From positions 1 through 7,264 of the forward strand of contig JAISHZ010000280.1 of the NCBI GenBank assembly GCA_031262285.1: a stretch of DNA of 7,264 nt. Reading direction: 5' to 3'. Position numbers and translations under genes: made by a program. Shown here piece after piece: positions 1 through 5,974 of this stretch; position 1 is the first letter of the stretch, and every line of letters starts with the position of its first letter. Under the pieces are notes generated by a model. The model made no database searches. It was not told the DNA's origin and saw only the letters and a program-made list of their open reading frames with translations. The stretch comes from Lachnospiraceae bacterium. Its GTDB lineage: Bacteria; Bacillota_A; Clostridia; Lachnospirales; Lachnospiraceae.

Positions 1-1005
1 GAGATCATGAGAGCGCATTGCGGTAGACGGAAAGTGTTATTGGTTGGCAATATAGGTAAATCCTATACAGCTGATGTGCGAAAGAGCGGTCCCGACACAG
101 TGACTGTGGCAGAAATCAGTAGTTTCCAATTGGAGACTGTCAAACGTTTTCGCCCGGATGTATCTGCGATACTCAATATCACACCGGATCATCTCAATCG
201 TCACCACACCATGGAAGCCTATGTTGCGGCAAAAGAAGCGATAGCGATCAACCAAGATGAAACCAATACTTGTGTCCTCAATTATGACAATCCCTATACC
301 AGAGAGTTTGCAACGCGTTGCAACGCGAAGGTGGTTTTCTTTTCTTCTACAACACCACTGCCCCGGGGGTACTATTTGCAAGGGACGCAGATCGTCAAAA
401 GCGAAGATGGGGAGATCACGGAATTATTGGATATTCACAAGGATATGCGTCTTGTGGGGATCTGCAATGTAGAAAATGTGATGGCAGCGATCGCCATTAC
501 ACAGGCGATCGGCGTACCGATGACTACGATCCGCAAAGCGGTTCGCGCTTTTCGAGCAGTGGAACACAGGATCGAATACGTGGATACTGTCAATGGAGTG
601 GAGTATTACAATGACTCCAAGGCGACCAATCCGGACGCTGCCATTTGGGGGATTCGTGCCATGAGCAAACCGACGGTGCTCATTGCCGGAGGATATGACA
701 AGGAATCTGATTTCAAAGAATGGATATCCAATTTTGACCAAAAAGTCAAAGCGTTGCTTTTGATCGGTCAAACGAAAGAGAAGATTGCTGCGTGCGCTAC
801 CGAGATTGGGATTGCGAACATATCTCTTTTTGAAACATATCAAGAATGTTTAGAAGCAGCTGCCCACATTGCGCAACCGAACGATGTGGTACTACTTTCT
901 CCTGCCTGTGCAAGTTGGGGGATGTTTACAAACTATGAAGCTAGAGGGAATCAGTTCAAAGAGTTTGTAAAAGAAAAGAAACGAGAAGAAGCGATCATCA
1001 AATAA
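1..1005 (+). CDS. murD: UDP-N-acetylmuramoyl-L-alanine--D-glutamate ligase (MurD), 5' end outside window
   Basis: This cytoplasmic Mur ligase adds D-glutamate to UDP-MurNAc-L-Ala using ATP. The window holds the last 334 codons. The frame is open from base 1, so the ATG at base 7 is internal. Against a usual length near 450 residues, about 115-125 residues are missing, including the N-terminal UDP-binding domain and the ATP P-loop. Visible motifs are GNIG (bases 49-60), ISSFQLE (about 115-135), NITPDHLNRH (about 175-204), AAKEA with the lysine usually carbamylated, HRIEYV, NDSKATN (610-630, central/C-terminal domain boundary with the catalytic lysine), GGYDK, and LSPACAS near the C-terminus. 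The last is followed by WGMF where many MurDs have FDMF or FDQF; this looks like tolerated variation. The stop lies 25 nt before the ftsW start, so co-transcription is likely. Identity is very secure; the true start cannot be seen. Confidence 0.97.
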   Translation, partial: EIMRAHCGRRKVLLVGNIGKSYTADVRKSGPDTVTVAEISSFQLETVKRFRPDVSAILNITPDHLNRHHTMEAYVAAKEAIAINQDETNTCVLNYDNPYTREFATRCNAKVVFFSSTTPLPRGYYLQGTQIVKSEDGEITELLDIHKDMRLVGICNVENVMAAIAITQAIGVPMTTIRKAVRAFRAVEHRIEYVDTVNGVEYYNDSKATNPDAAIWGIRAMSKPTVLIAGGYDKESDFKEWISNFDQKVKALLLIGQTKEKIAACATEIGIANISLFETYQECLEAAAHIAQPNDVVLLSPACASWGMFTNYEARGNQFKEFVKEKKREEAIIK

Positions 1006-1013
1006 GAAATAGG

Positions 1014-1020
1014 AAGGAGG
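1014..1020 (+). promoter_or_regulatory. Shine-Dalgarno that decides the ftsW start
   Basis: A perfect AAGGAGG lies 10 nt before the ATG at 1031 but only 1 nt before the in-frame GTG at 1022. The GTG is too close to be used, so the ATG is preferred. This shortens the longest frame by three residues. Confidence 0.75.
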
Positions 1021-1030
1021 GGTGAGCACA

Positions 1031-2227
1031 ATGGACGTTGCAAGAGCCGGTCAATCCGGTGTCAGACGCAAAAAAAGAGAACGAGCAGAATACTTTTTTG
1101 ATTATAGCTTATTGCTTTCTGTCTTTTTCCTATTGGGATTTGGCTTGGTCATGATCTATTCCACCAGTTCGTATGAAGCGTATCAAGAATATCAAAACTC
1201 TACTTACTTTTTGACAAGACAGGCATGGGCAGTGTTGTTAGGCTTGGTTGGGATGATGCTTGTATCCAATATTGATTATCACTTTTGGGAGAAATTCAAT
1301 ACTTTGGGTTACCTCGTAACGGTCTTTCTTTTGGCGCTGATTCCTTTCTTTGGGATAAAAGTGAATGGCGCAAAAAGATGGCTTCCACTTCCTCTTATTG
1401 GATTCAACTTACAGCCTGCAGAGGTTGCGAAACTTTGCATGATCCTTTTTCTGGCGAGCACGATTTGTAAAATTTATCAGATCGGGCGAAAAATCCGGAC
1501 TTGGAAAAGTTTTGTCGTCTTAATTATCTTGCCAATGCCGATCGTACTCATGATTTACTTGATCACAGACAATTTAAGTTCTGCGATCATCGTGTTGGCA
1601 ATCTCTTGCTTAATGGTATTTGTCGCGAGCCCCAATTACAAGAAATTTTTGCTCCTGGGGGGAATCGGGGTCGCCGCAGTAGCTGGCGTCATTGCGTATA
1701 TCGTACATTCTGCAAACAACGCCACACAGACCATGGGATTTCGAGGAGCTCGTATCTTAGCGTGGCTCAATCCGGAAGCATTCGCGCAAGATCAAGGATT
1801 CCAGACCATTCAAGCGCTCTACGCCATCGGATCGGGAGGCATATGGGGGAAGGGTCTCGGAGAAAGTATGCAAAAATTGGGTTTCCTACCGGAAGCGCAA
1901 AATGATATGATCTTTTCGATTATTTGCGAAGAATTGGGATTATTTGGTGCAGTCTCGATTATTTTGTTATTTATCTTATTACTGTGGCGCATGATGATTA
2001 TCGCGAACAATGCTCCTGATCTATTCGGTGCGTTACTCGTGGTGGGGGTGATCAGTCATATTGGCGTACAAGTGATTTTAAATATCGCGGTAGTCACCAA
2101 TACTGTTCCGAATACCGGTATTTCTTTACCATTTATCAGCTATGGAGGATCGTCTGTCTTGTTCCTTATGGCAGAAATCGGCTTGGTCCTTAGCGTCGCG
2201 AAACGGATTCAACTCAAAGATCAATAG
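1031..2227 (+). CDS. ftsW: SEDS-family peptidoglycan glycosyltransferase, FtsW/SpoVE type
   Basis: A polytopic membrane protein of 398 residues that polymerises lipid II into glycan strands, normally with a partner class B penicillin-binding protein. A short basic cytoplasmic N-terminus (RRKKRER) is followed by about ten hydrophobic segments. SEDS signatures in order are MIYSTSS after the first membrane segment, NGAKRWL with LQPAEVAK, ITDNLSSA where many homologues have a QPDLGTA-like loop, the large extracytoplasmic loop with GFQTIQALYAIGSGG and WGKGLGES, and LPEAQNDMIF. D292 of that last motif is the residue expected to be catalytic. It is followed by EELG and, near the C-terminus, NTGISLPFISYGGSS. 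Position between murD and murA favours a divisome enzyme (FtsW), or its sporulation-specific version SpoVE; sequence alone does not separate the two. RodA is less likely from context. Length is normal for the family. Confidence 0.96.
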   Translation: MDVARAGQSGVRRKKRERAEYFFDYSLLLSVFFLLGFGLVMIYSTSSYEAYQEYQNSTYFLTRQAWAVLLGLVGMMLVSNIDYHFWEKFNTLGYLVTVFLLALIPFFGIKVNGAKRWLPLPLIGFNLQPAEVAKLCMILFLASTICKIYQIGRKIRTWKSFVVLIILPMPIVLMIYLITDNLSSAIIVLAISCLMVFVASPNYKKFLLLGGIGVAAVAGVIAYIVHSANNATQTMGFRGARILAWLNPEAFAQDQGFQTIQALYAIGSGGIWGKGLGESMQKLGFLPEAQNDMIFSIICEELGLFGAVSIILLFILLLWRMMIIANNAPDLFGALLVVGVISHIGVQVILNIAVVTNTVPNTGISLPFISYGGSSVLFLMAEIGLVLSVAKRIQLKDQ

Positions 2228-2234
2228 TTAGAGC

Positions 2235-2289
2235 GTATGATACAGCACGTCTTAGCACACTGTCATGATACTCACATAGAATATGAGTA
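2235..2289 (+). other. Two overlapping imperfect inverted repeats in the ftsW-murA spacer
   Basis: The first potential hairpin pairs 2235-2245 with 2260-2271. It has four base pairs at the foot and four at the top, with a G-G mismatch and a bulged C between, and a 14-nt loop. The second pairs TACTCA (2269-2274) with TGAGTA (2284-2289), and the stem may extend past one C-A mismatch. They share bases 2269-2271, so they cannot both form in full. There is no U-tract after the second, so it is not an intrinsic terminator. Whether either folds in RNA is unknown. Confidence 0.35.
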
Positions 2290-2319
2290 ATTCAACATTT
2301 GCGAAGCGGATGGTGCATT

Positions 2320-3609
2320 ATGGACTCTATTCATATTCACGGCGGTGTGAAGCTGCAAGGAAAAGTGAGGATCCAAGGATCGAAAAATGCGGTTTTGCCG
2401 ATTCTGGCAGCAACAATATTGACAAAAGGGAATAATTTCATTGAAAACTGTCCGAAACTGTCGGATGTAGATGATATGTTGAGTTTGATCACAAAAGTTG
2501 GTTGCGTGGTAAGCCGCAAAGGCAGAGGTGTGCAGATAGATTCCACGATCATCACGGATGAAGTGATCGTTCAAGAAGAAGCGACAAAGATGCGATCTTC
2601 TCTCTGTTTGATCGGCGTACTGATCGCCAGAAATGGTAGGATTCGAATCAGTCATCCCGGCGGATGTTGTATTGGCGATCGCCCCATAGATTTACATCTC
2701 ATGGCCTTACGTCAAATGGGTGTAACCTTTCGTGAAGACAAAAATATAATTGAGGGTAATGTAGAGAAAAAACTGCATGGAGCTAACATCATTATGCCGA
2801 TGATCAGTGTCGGTGCGACTGAAAATGTGGTGATGGCTGCCACCATGGCGGAAGGGACGACCATATTGGACAATGCGGCGCTTGAGCCGGAAGTGGAAAT
2901 CCTTTGTCATTATCTGGTGGCATGCGGTGCACAAATTGAAGGAATTGGTACCAAGAGGCTCGTGATTCATGGTCAAAGCGAGCTTGGCGGAGTTCATTAC
3001 AGGATACCGGGAGATCGTATCGTCGCCGGTACGTATTTGTTCGCGTGTTTAGCTGCAGGCGGAGATGTACTGTTAGAAGATGCTCCGCTTGCTCATATGC
3101 AGGAAGTTTTAACCATCGCTCGAAGATTAGGCGCAGAACTACAAGAGGAAAAAAATGGGCTTTATGTGCAGGCTCCTGAGAAGATCCGTATGATTCCGTA
3201 TTTAATCACACAGGAATATCCCAATTTTCCCACAGATTTACAATCTGTAATACTTCCTGTATTGTCAAAAGGCGAAGGGCAGTGTTATATTCAAGAGAAT
3301 ATTTTTGAAAATCGTTTTTTGGTCGTTCCATTTTTACAACAAATGGGAGCCAATATATTCACGCTGGATAATAGACGAATCTTGCTAAGAGGTTGCGGTA
3401 CTTTTCGTGGACAGACGGTTATCGCCCAAGAACTACGCGGCGGAGCGGCACTGGTAATCGCAGGGCTCATGGCTGAGGGAGAGACTACCGTTTTGGGATG
3501 CCACTTTATTGACAGAGGATATGAAAATATCAGTAAAGATTTCATGGAACTGGGTGCGAGGATTCATCGATTTGAAACTTCATTTCCAGTTTTAGCAGCA
3601 ACGAAATAA
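2320..3609 (+). CDS. murA: UDP-N-acetylglucosamine 1-carboxyvinyltransferase (MurA)
   Basis: Catalyses the first committed step of peptidoglycan synthesis, transferring enolpyruvate from PEP to UDP-GlcNAc in the cytoplasm. The 429-residue product has the two-domain EPSP-synthase-like fold expected of the family. K22 and N23 sit in GSKNAVLPILAA. The catalytic cysteine is C116 in PGGCCIGDRP, equivalent to E. coli Cys115. D306 in FPTDLQ matches Asp305. R373 in ELRGG and R399 in IDRGYE match Arg371 and Arg397. Because the loop keeps Cys rather than Asp, the enzyme should be of the fosfomycin-sensitive class, by inference. The ATG at 2320 gives the usual MurA N-terminus (MDSIHIHGGVKLQG). The frame also opens at a TTG at 2299, but seven extra residues there do not fit the family. 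The ribosome binding site is weak (GGATGG at 2309-2314), unlike its neighbours. Firmicutes often have a second paralogue (MurZ), which cannot be judged here. Confidence 0.97.
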   Translation: MDSIHIHGGVKLQGKVRIQGSKNAVLPILAATILTKGNNFIENCPKLSDVDDMLSLITKVGCVVSRKGRGVQIDSTIITDEVIVQEEATKMRSSLCLIGVLIARNGRIRISHPGGCCIGDRPIDLHLMALRQMGVTFREDKNIIEGNVEKKLHGANIIMPMISVGATENVVMAATMAEGTTILDNAALEPEVEILCHYLVACGAQIEGIGTKRLVIHGQSELGGVHYRIPGDRIVAGTYLFACLAAGGDVLLEDAPLAHMQEVLTIARRLGAELQEEKNGLYVQAPEKIRMIPYLITQEYPNFPTDLQSVILPVLSKGEGQCYIQENIFENRFLVVPFLQQMGANIFTLDNRRILLRGCGTFRGQTVIAQELRGGAALVIAGLMAEGETTVLGCHFIDRGYENISKDFMELGARIHRFETSFPVLAATK

Positions 3610-3635
3610 AAAGAAGTTGAGAAAAGGAGGACAAA

Positions 3636-4385
3636 ATGCATAGACAACGACCGCGCAAGATGATCAAAATGCTATGTATTTTCCTCTTTGTCACTGTTGT
3701 TTTGATGGCTATTCTTTACTATATCCATGCTTCTCATATCATTCAAGAGGTTTACGTAGAAGGGAATGTACATTATACCAAGGAACAGATAGAAGATATT
3801 ATCATGAAAGGACCACCGGGTTTCTCATTTTTGGGACAAAACTCCCTCTATCTTGCATGGCGATACAAAAATGCAGGAAATGAGGAGATCCCCTTTGTGG
3901 ACATCATTGACGTGGATATCCTTTCTTCTCATACGATTAAGATTACAGTCTATGAAAAGTCGTTGGCGGGGTATGTTTCCTACCTGGATGGATTTATGTA
4001 CTTTGACAAGGACGGATTTATCGTAGAAAGCTCCAAAGTGAAAACGGTCGGTGTACCGCAAATCATGGGACTGGACTTTGACCATGTCATTCTTGGAGCG
4101 AAGCTGCCGGTGGAAAAAGAGGAGGTGTTTGATCAAATCATGACTTTGACCAGTCTGCTCTCAAAATACGAGTTGCCGGCAGATCGTATTACCTTTCAAG
4201 ATGCCGGGAATATCACCATTACTTTCGGAACAATCCGTTGCGCACTGGGAAATGGTACAAATCTAGAGGACAAGATTATGCGTATCCCTAAGATCTTGCC
4301 ACTCTTTGAAGGGAAATCGGGTATTTTACATATGGAGAACGTGAGCGAGGACAATTCCAACGCTACTTTTACACCAGATAAATAG
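3636..4385 (+). CDS. ftsQ: Cell division protein FtsQ/DivIB
   Basis: A bitopic divisome protein of 249 residues that helps assemble and regulate the FtsL-FtsB(DivIC) complex at the septum. A basic N-terminus (HRQRPRK) precedes one membrane segment at about residues 12-31. Next is a POTRA domain (about 36-106) that starts IIQEVYVEGNVHYTKEQIE. The beta domain follows, with YEKSLAGYVSYLDGFMYFDKDG (about 106-127), a block typical of clostridial FtsQ. The C-terminal tail is short and polar. The start is supported by AGGAGG at 3625-3630, 5 nt before the ATG. It lies 26 nt after murA, so the two are probably translated from one mRNA. Length and architecture are normal for Gram-positive FtsQ/DivIB. 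Confidence 0.93.
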   Translation: MHRQRPRKMIKMLCIFLFVTVVLMAILYYIHASHIIQEVYVEGNVHYTKEQIEDIIMKGPPGFSFLGQNSLYLAWRYKNAGNEEIPFVDIIDVDILSSHTIKITVYEKSLAGYVSYLDGFMYFDKDGFIVESSKVKTVGVPQIMGLDFDHVILGAKLPVEKEEVFDQIMTLTSLLSKYELPADRITFQDAGNITITFGTIRCALGNGTNLEDKIMRIPKILPLFEGKSGILHMENVSEDNSNATFTPDK

Positions 4386-4389
4386 GAAG

Positions 4390-4409
4390 AAGGAGAAAAA
4401 ATGTATTGA
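4390..4409 (+). other. Start-stop mini-ORF (Met-Tyr-stop) with its own Shine-Dalgarno
   Basis: AAGGAG (4390-4395) is followed 5 nt later by ATG (4401-4403), TAT and TGA (4407-4409). Site and spacing are as good as those of real genes here, but only two codons follow. It sits 4 nt after the ftsQ stop and overlaps the -35 of the predicted ftsZ promoter. It may be the relic of a lost gene start, or a minimal upstream ORF that catches ribosomes leaving ftsQ. No function is proven. Confidence 0.4.
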
Positions 4410-4434
4410 TTAATTGCAAAAATAATTATATGAT
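4406..4434 (+). promoter_or_regulatory. Predicted sigma-A promoter for ftsZ
   Basis: TTGATT (4406-4411, 4 of 6 to TTGACA) is separated by exactly 17 nt from TATGAT (4429-4434, 5 of 6 to TATAAT) in an AT-rich tract. Transcription would start near 4441, giving a leader of about 35 nt that still carries the ftsZ Shine-Dalgarno. This would let ftsZ be expressed separately from the rest of the cluster. The prediction is by pattern only. Confidence 0.6.
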
Positions 4435-4460
4435 AGGCATTAAGAGTATGGTTCGGGGAG

Positions 4461-4467
4461 AAGGAGG
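4461..4467 (+). promoter_or_regulatory. Shine-Dalgarno supporting a TTG start for ftsZ
   Basis: AAGGAGG stands 8 nt before TTG at 4476. No in-frame ATG or GTG lies close to it, and translation from TTG gives [20 protein letters not shown], the N-terminus expected for FtsZ of this group. Confidence 0.85.
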
Positions 4468-4475
4468 GTACAACC

Positions 4476-5744
4476 TTGCTGGAGATTAAAACAAGTGAAG
4501 CAGAGTCTGCTGCCAAAATCATCGTGGTTGGAGTTGGTGGTGCAGGCAATAATGCTGTAAATAGAATGGTTGAAGAGAAGATTGATGGCGTTGATTTCAT
4601 CGGTATTAATACGGACAAGCAAGCCTTGCAATTATGCAAAGCCGCCAAACTATTACAGATCGGCGAAAAGCTGACAAAAGGACTTGGTGCAGGCGCCAAA
4701 CCCGAGATCGGTGAGAAAGCGGCAGAGGAAAGTTCCGAAGAGATCGCAGCATCCTTAAAAGGCGCAGACATGGTATTCGTGACCTGTGGGATGGGTGGCG
4801 GAACCGGAACAGGCGCGGCTCCCATAGTAGCCAGAATGGCGAAAGATATGGGGATCTTAACCGTCGGTGTGGTGACCAAGCCATTCCGATTTGAAGCAAA
4901 AGCCAGAATGGTCAATGCTTTAAACGGTATCGAGAGAATCAAAGAACACGTAGATACCTTAATCGTGATTCCCAACGATAAACTATTAGAGATCGTAGAT
5001 CGTCGTACTACGATGCCCGAGGCGCTCAAAAAGGCTGACGAAATCTTACAACAAGCGGTACAAGGGATTACAGATTTGATCAATGTACCGGCGATTATCA
5101 ATTTGGATTTTGCGGATGTGCAGACAGTCATGAAGGACAAAGGGATCGCACATATCGGGATCGGCAACGGAAAGGGAGACGACAAAGCGATGGAAGCCGT
5201 GAAAATGGCAGTATCGAGTCCTTTGTTGGAAACGACCATATCCGGTGCTACCCACGTGATCATCAATGTTTCCGGAGATATCACCTTGGCGGATGCCAAT
5301 GATGCCGCTAGTTTCGTCCAAGAACTTGCAGGACCGGAAGTGAATATTATTTTTGGCGCGATGTACGATGCTTCCAAGACAGACACTTGTACCATCACGG
5401 TGATCGCTACGGGACTTGAAGACGTGAGGAATACGCCGGTGAGCCGATTGGTACATGGTCAGCCGATGGGACAGCCCTTTCAAGTCGGACAGGGTTTCTC
5501 AATCGGACAAGGGAAGGCAGGGACACAGGGGTTGACCGGTCAGTTGCCACCCGGTGTGGGTTATCGCAGTAATACGATGGGAACAGCTCCCATACCCAAT
5601 TTGAATTTTCAAAGTGGTCTGGGGCAGTCTTTCCAGAAGCCGGTAAAACCAATTACCGGTATTGAACGTCCTACAGAAATTCGCAGTACCGTAGAAGAAA
5701 AAGGTATTAAGATACCGGCATTTCTGCAGCAGAAAAAACCGTAA
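4476..5744 (+). CDS. ftsZ: Cell division GTPase FtsZ
   Basis: The tubulin-like GTPase that polymerises into the Z ring and recruits the divisome; 422 residues. The GTP-binding domain begins with [14 protein letters not shown] (18-31). The tubulin signature GGGTGTG is at 107-113. The T7 synergy loop has N209-L-D211-F-A-D214, with the acidic residues needed for hydrolysis across the subunit interface. The C-terminal globular domain runs to about residue 318. A linker of roughly 85 residues follows, rich in Gly and Gln with repeated GQ pairs at about 328-356. The conserved tail is [11 protein letters not shown], a variant of the D-I-P-x-F-L peptide that binds membrane anchors and regulators. Start is TTG at 4476. 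No ftsA precedes it, so the anchor must be encoded elsewhere or be another protein such as SepF (inference). No convincing terminator follows. Confidence 0.98.
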   Translation: MLEIKTSEAESAAKIIVVGVGGAGNNAVNRMVEEKIDGVDFIGINTDKQALQLCKAAKLLQIGEKLTKGLGAGAKPEIGEKAAEESSEEIAASLKGADMVFVTCGMGGGTGTGAAPIVARMAKDMGILTVGVVTKPFRFEAKARMVNALNGIERIKEHVDTLIVIPNDKLLEIVDRRTTMPEALKKADEILQQAVQGITDLINVPAIINLDFADVQTVMKDKGIAHIGIGNGKGDDKAMEAVKMAVSSPLLETTISGATHVIINVSGDITLADANDAASFVQELAGPEVNIIFGAMYDASKTDTCTITVIATGLEDVRNTPVSRLVHGQPMGQPFQVGQGFSIGQGKAGTQGLTGQLPPGVGYRSNTMGTAPIPNLNFQSGLGQSFQKPVKPITGIERPTEIRSTVEEKGIKIPAFLQQKKP

Positions 5745-5804
5745 CCACCTTACAGATTCGAGAGCATATCTTTTGAAATTATTCGTTTCTTTTTGGGAGA
5801 AATC

Positions 5805-5813
5805 TGTTATAAT
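5805..5813 (+). promoter_or_regulatory. Extended -10 promoter element upstream of cheV
   Basis: TGTTATAAT is a perfect extended -10 (TGnTATAAT). No good -35 lies 16-18 nt upstream, where the sequence is GTTTCT-like; extended -10 promoters often tolerate this. The predicted start, near 5820, falls at the foot of the inverted repeat 5819-5860. It would give cheV a leader of about 155 nt. Confidence 0.55.
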
Positions 5814-5818
5814 AGAAG

Positions 5819-5860
5819 TTAGATATTCGCTTTTTTCGAACATTTATTTATAATATCTGA
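5819..5860 (+). repeat. Inverted repeat at the predicted 5' end of the cheV leader
   Basis: TTAGATATT (5819-5827) can pair with AATATCTGA (5852-5860) as nine pairs including one G-U, around a 24-nt AT-rich loop. If transcription starts near 5820 the mRNA would begin in this stem. It could protect the 5' end, or as DNA it could be an operator. The loop and right arm also contain a second perfect TATAAT (5849-5854), which lacks a good -35. Confidence 0.4.
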
Positions 5861-5867
5861 CAAAGGG

Positions 5868-5895
5868 TTGACGACAGCATAACATTGATTAAAAT
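5868..5895 (+). promoter_or_regulatory. Second candidate sigma-A promoter for cheV
   Basis: TTGACG (5868-5873, 5 of 6) and TAAAAT (5890-5895, 5 of 6) are separated by 16 nt. Transcription would begin near 5902 and give a leader of about 73 nt. The -10 overlaps the first unit of the 12-nt repeats at 5884-5919. No sigma-28-type flagellar promoter (TAAA, about 15 nt, CCGATAT) was seen. Confidence 0.45.
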
Positions 5896-5919
5896 ATTGA
5901 TCAAAACGTTGACCCAAAA
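5884..5919 (+). repeat. Three in-phase 12-nt degenerate repeats
   Basis: The units are ATTGATTAAAAT (5884-5895), ATTGATCAAAAC (5896-5907) and GTTGACCCAAAA (5908-5919). Each has the core TTGAY and an A-rich half, with starts exactly 12 nt apart. They lie in the cheV leader just after a candidate promoter. They may be a binding-site array or remnants of a repeat-encoded peptide; neither is established. Confidence 0.4.
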
Positions 5920-5974
5920 GGCAATGGATGGTTTGAACCGGAAGTAATCAATCGTTTCTATGTGAGGTGGAGAG

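Noticed and set aside
488..511. Perfect 8-bp inverted repeat CGATCGCC / GGCGATCG in murD, and the palindrome GCGATCGC here (487-494) and in murA (2675-2682)
   Set aside because: The sequence reads A-A-I-A-I-T-Q-A-I-G; repeated GCG-ATC codon pairs explain it. GCGATC is common across the window as a codon preference, not a cyanobacterial HIP1 signal.
2277..2282. TAGAAT as a -10 for a murA promoter
   Set aside because: The matching -35 position 17 nt upstream (AGCACA) fits only 3 of 6 and other spacings are no better.
2299..2319. TTG start for murA seven codons upstream of the ATG
   Set aside because: It has no ribosome binding site and adds residues not usual in MurA. The ATG at 2320 gives the canonical N-terminus.
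4448..4489. 13-codon ORF (ATG at 4448) overlapping the ftsZ start
   Set aside because: It has no Shine-Dalgarno, and it contains the ftsZ ribosome binding site, which explains its Gly-rich codons.
4196..5398. A 400-codon open frame on the minus strand opposite the end of ftsQ and most of ftsZ
   Set aside because: It is a shadow of ftsZ codon use. Its product is a low-complexity Ser/Ile/Ala-rich chain with no recognisable family, and ftsQ and ftsZ on the + strand are unmistakable.
5775..5794. Possible terminator after ftsZ (GAAA...TTTC followed by Ts)
   Set aside because: A 4-bp AU-rich stem is too weak. Read-through to the terminator at 6895-6925 remains possible.
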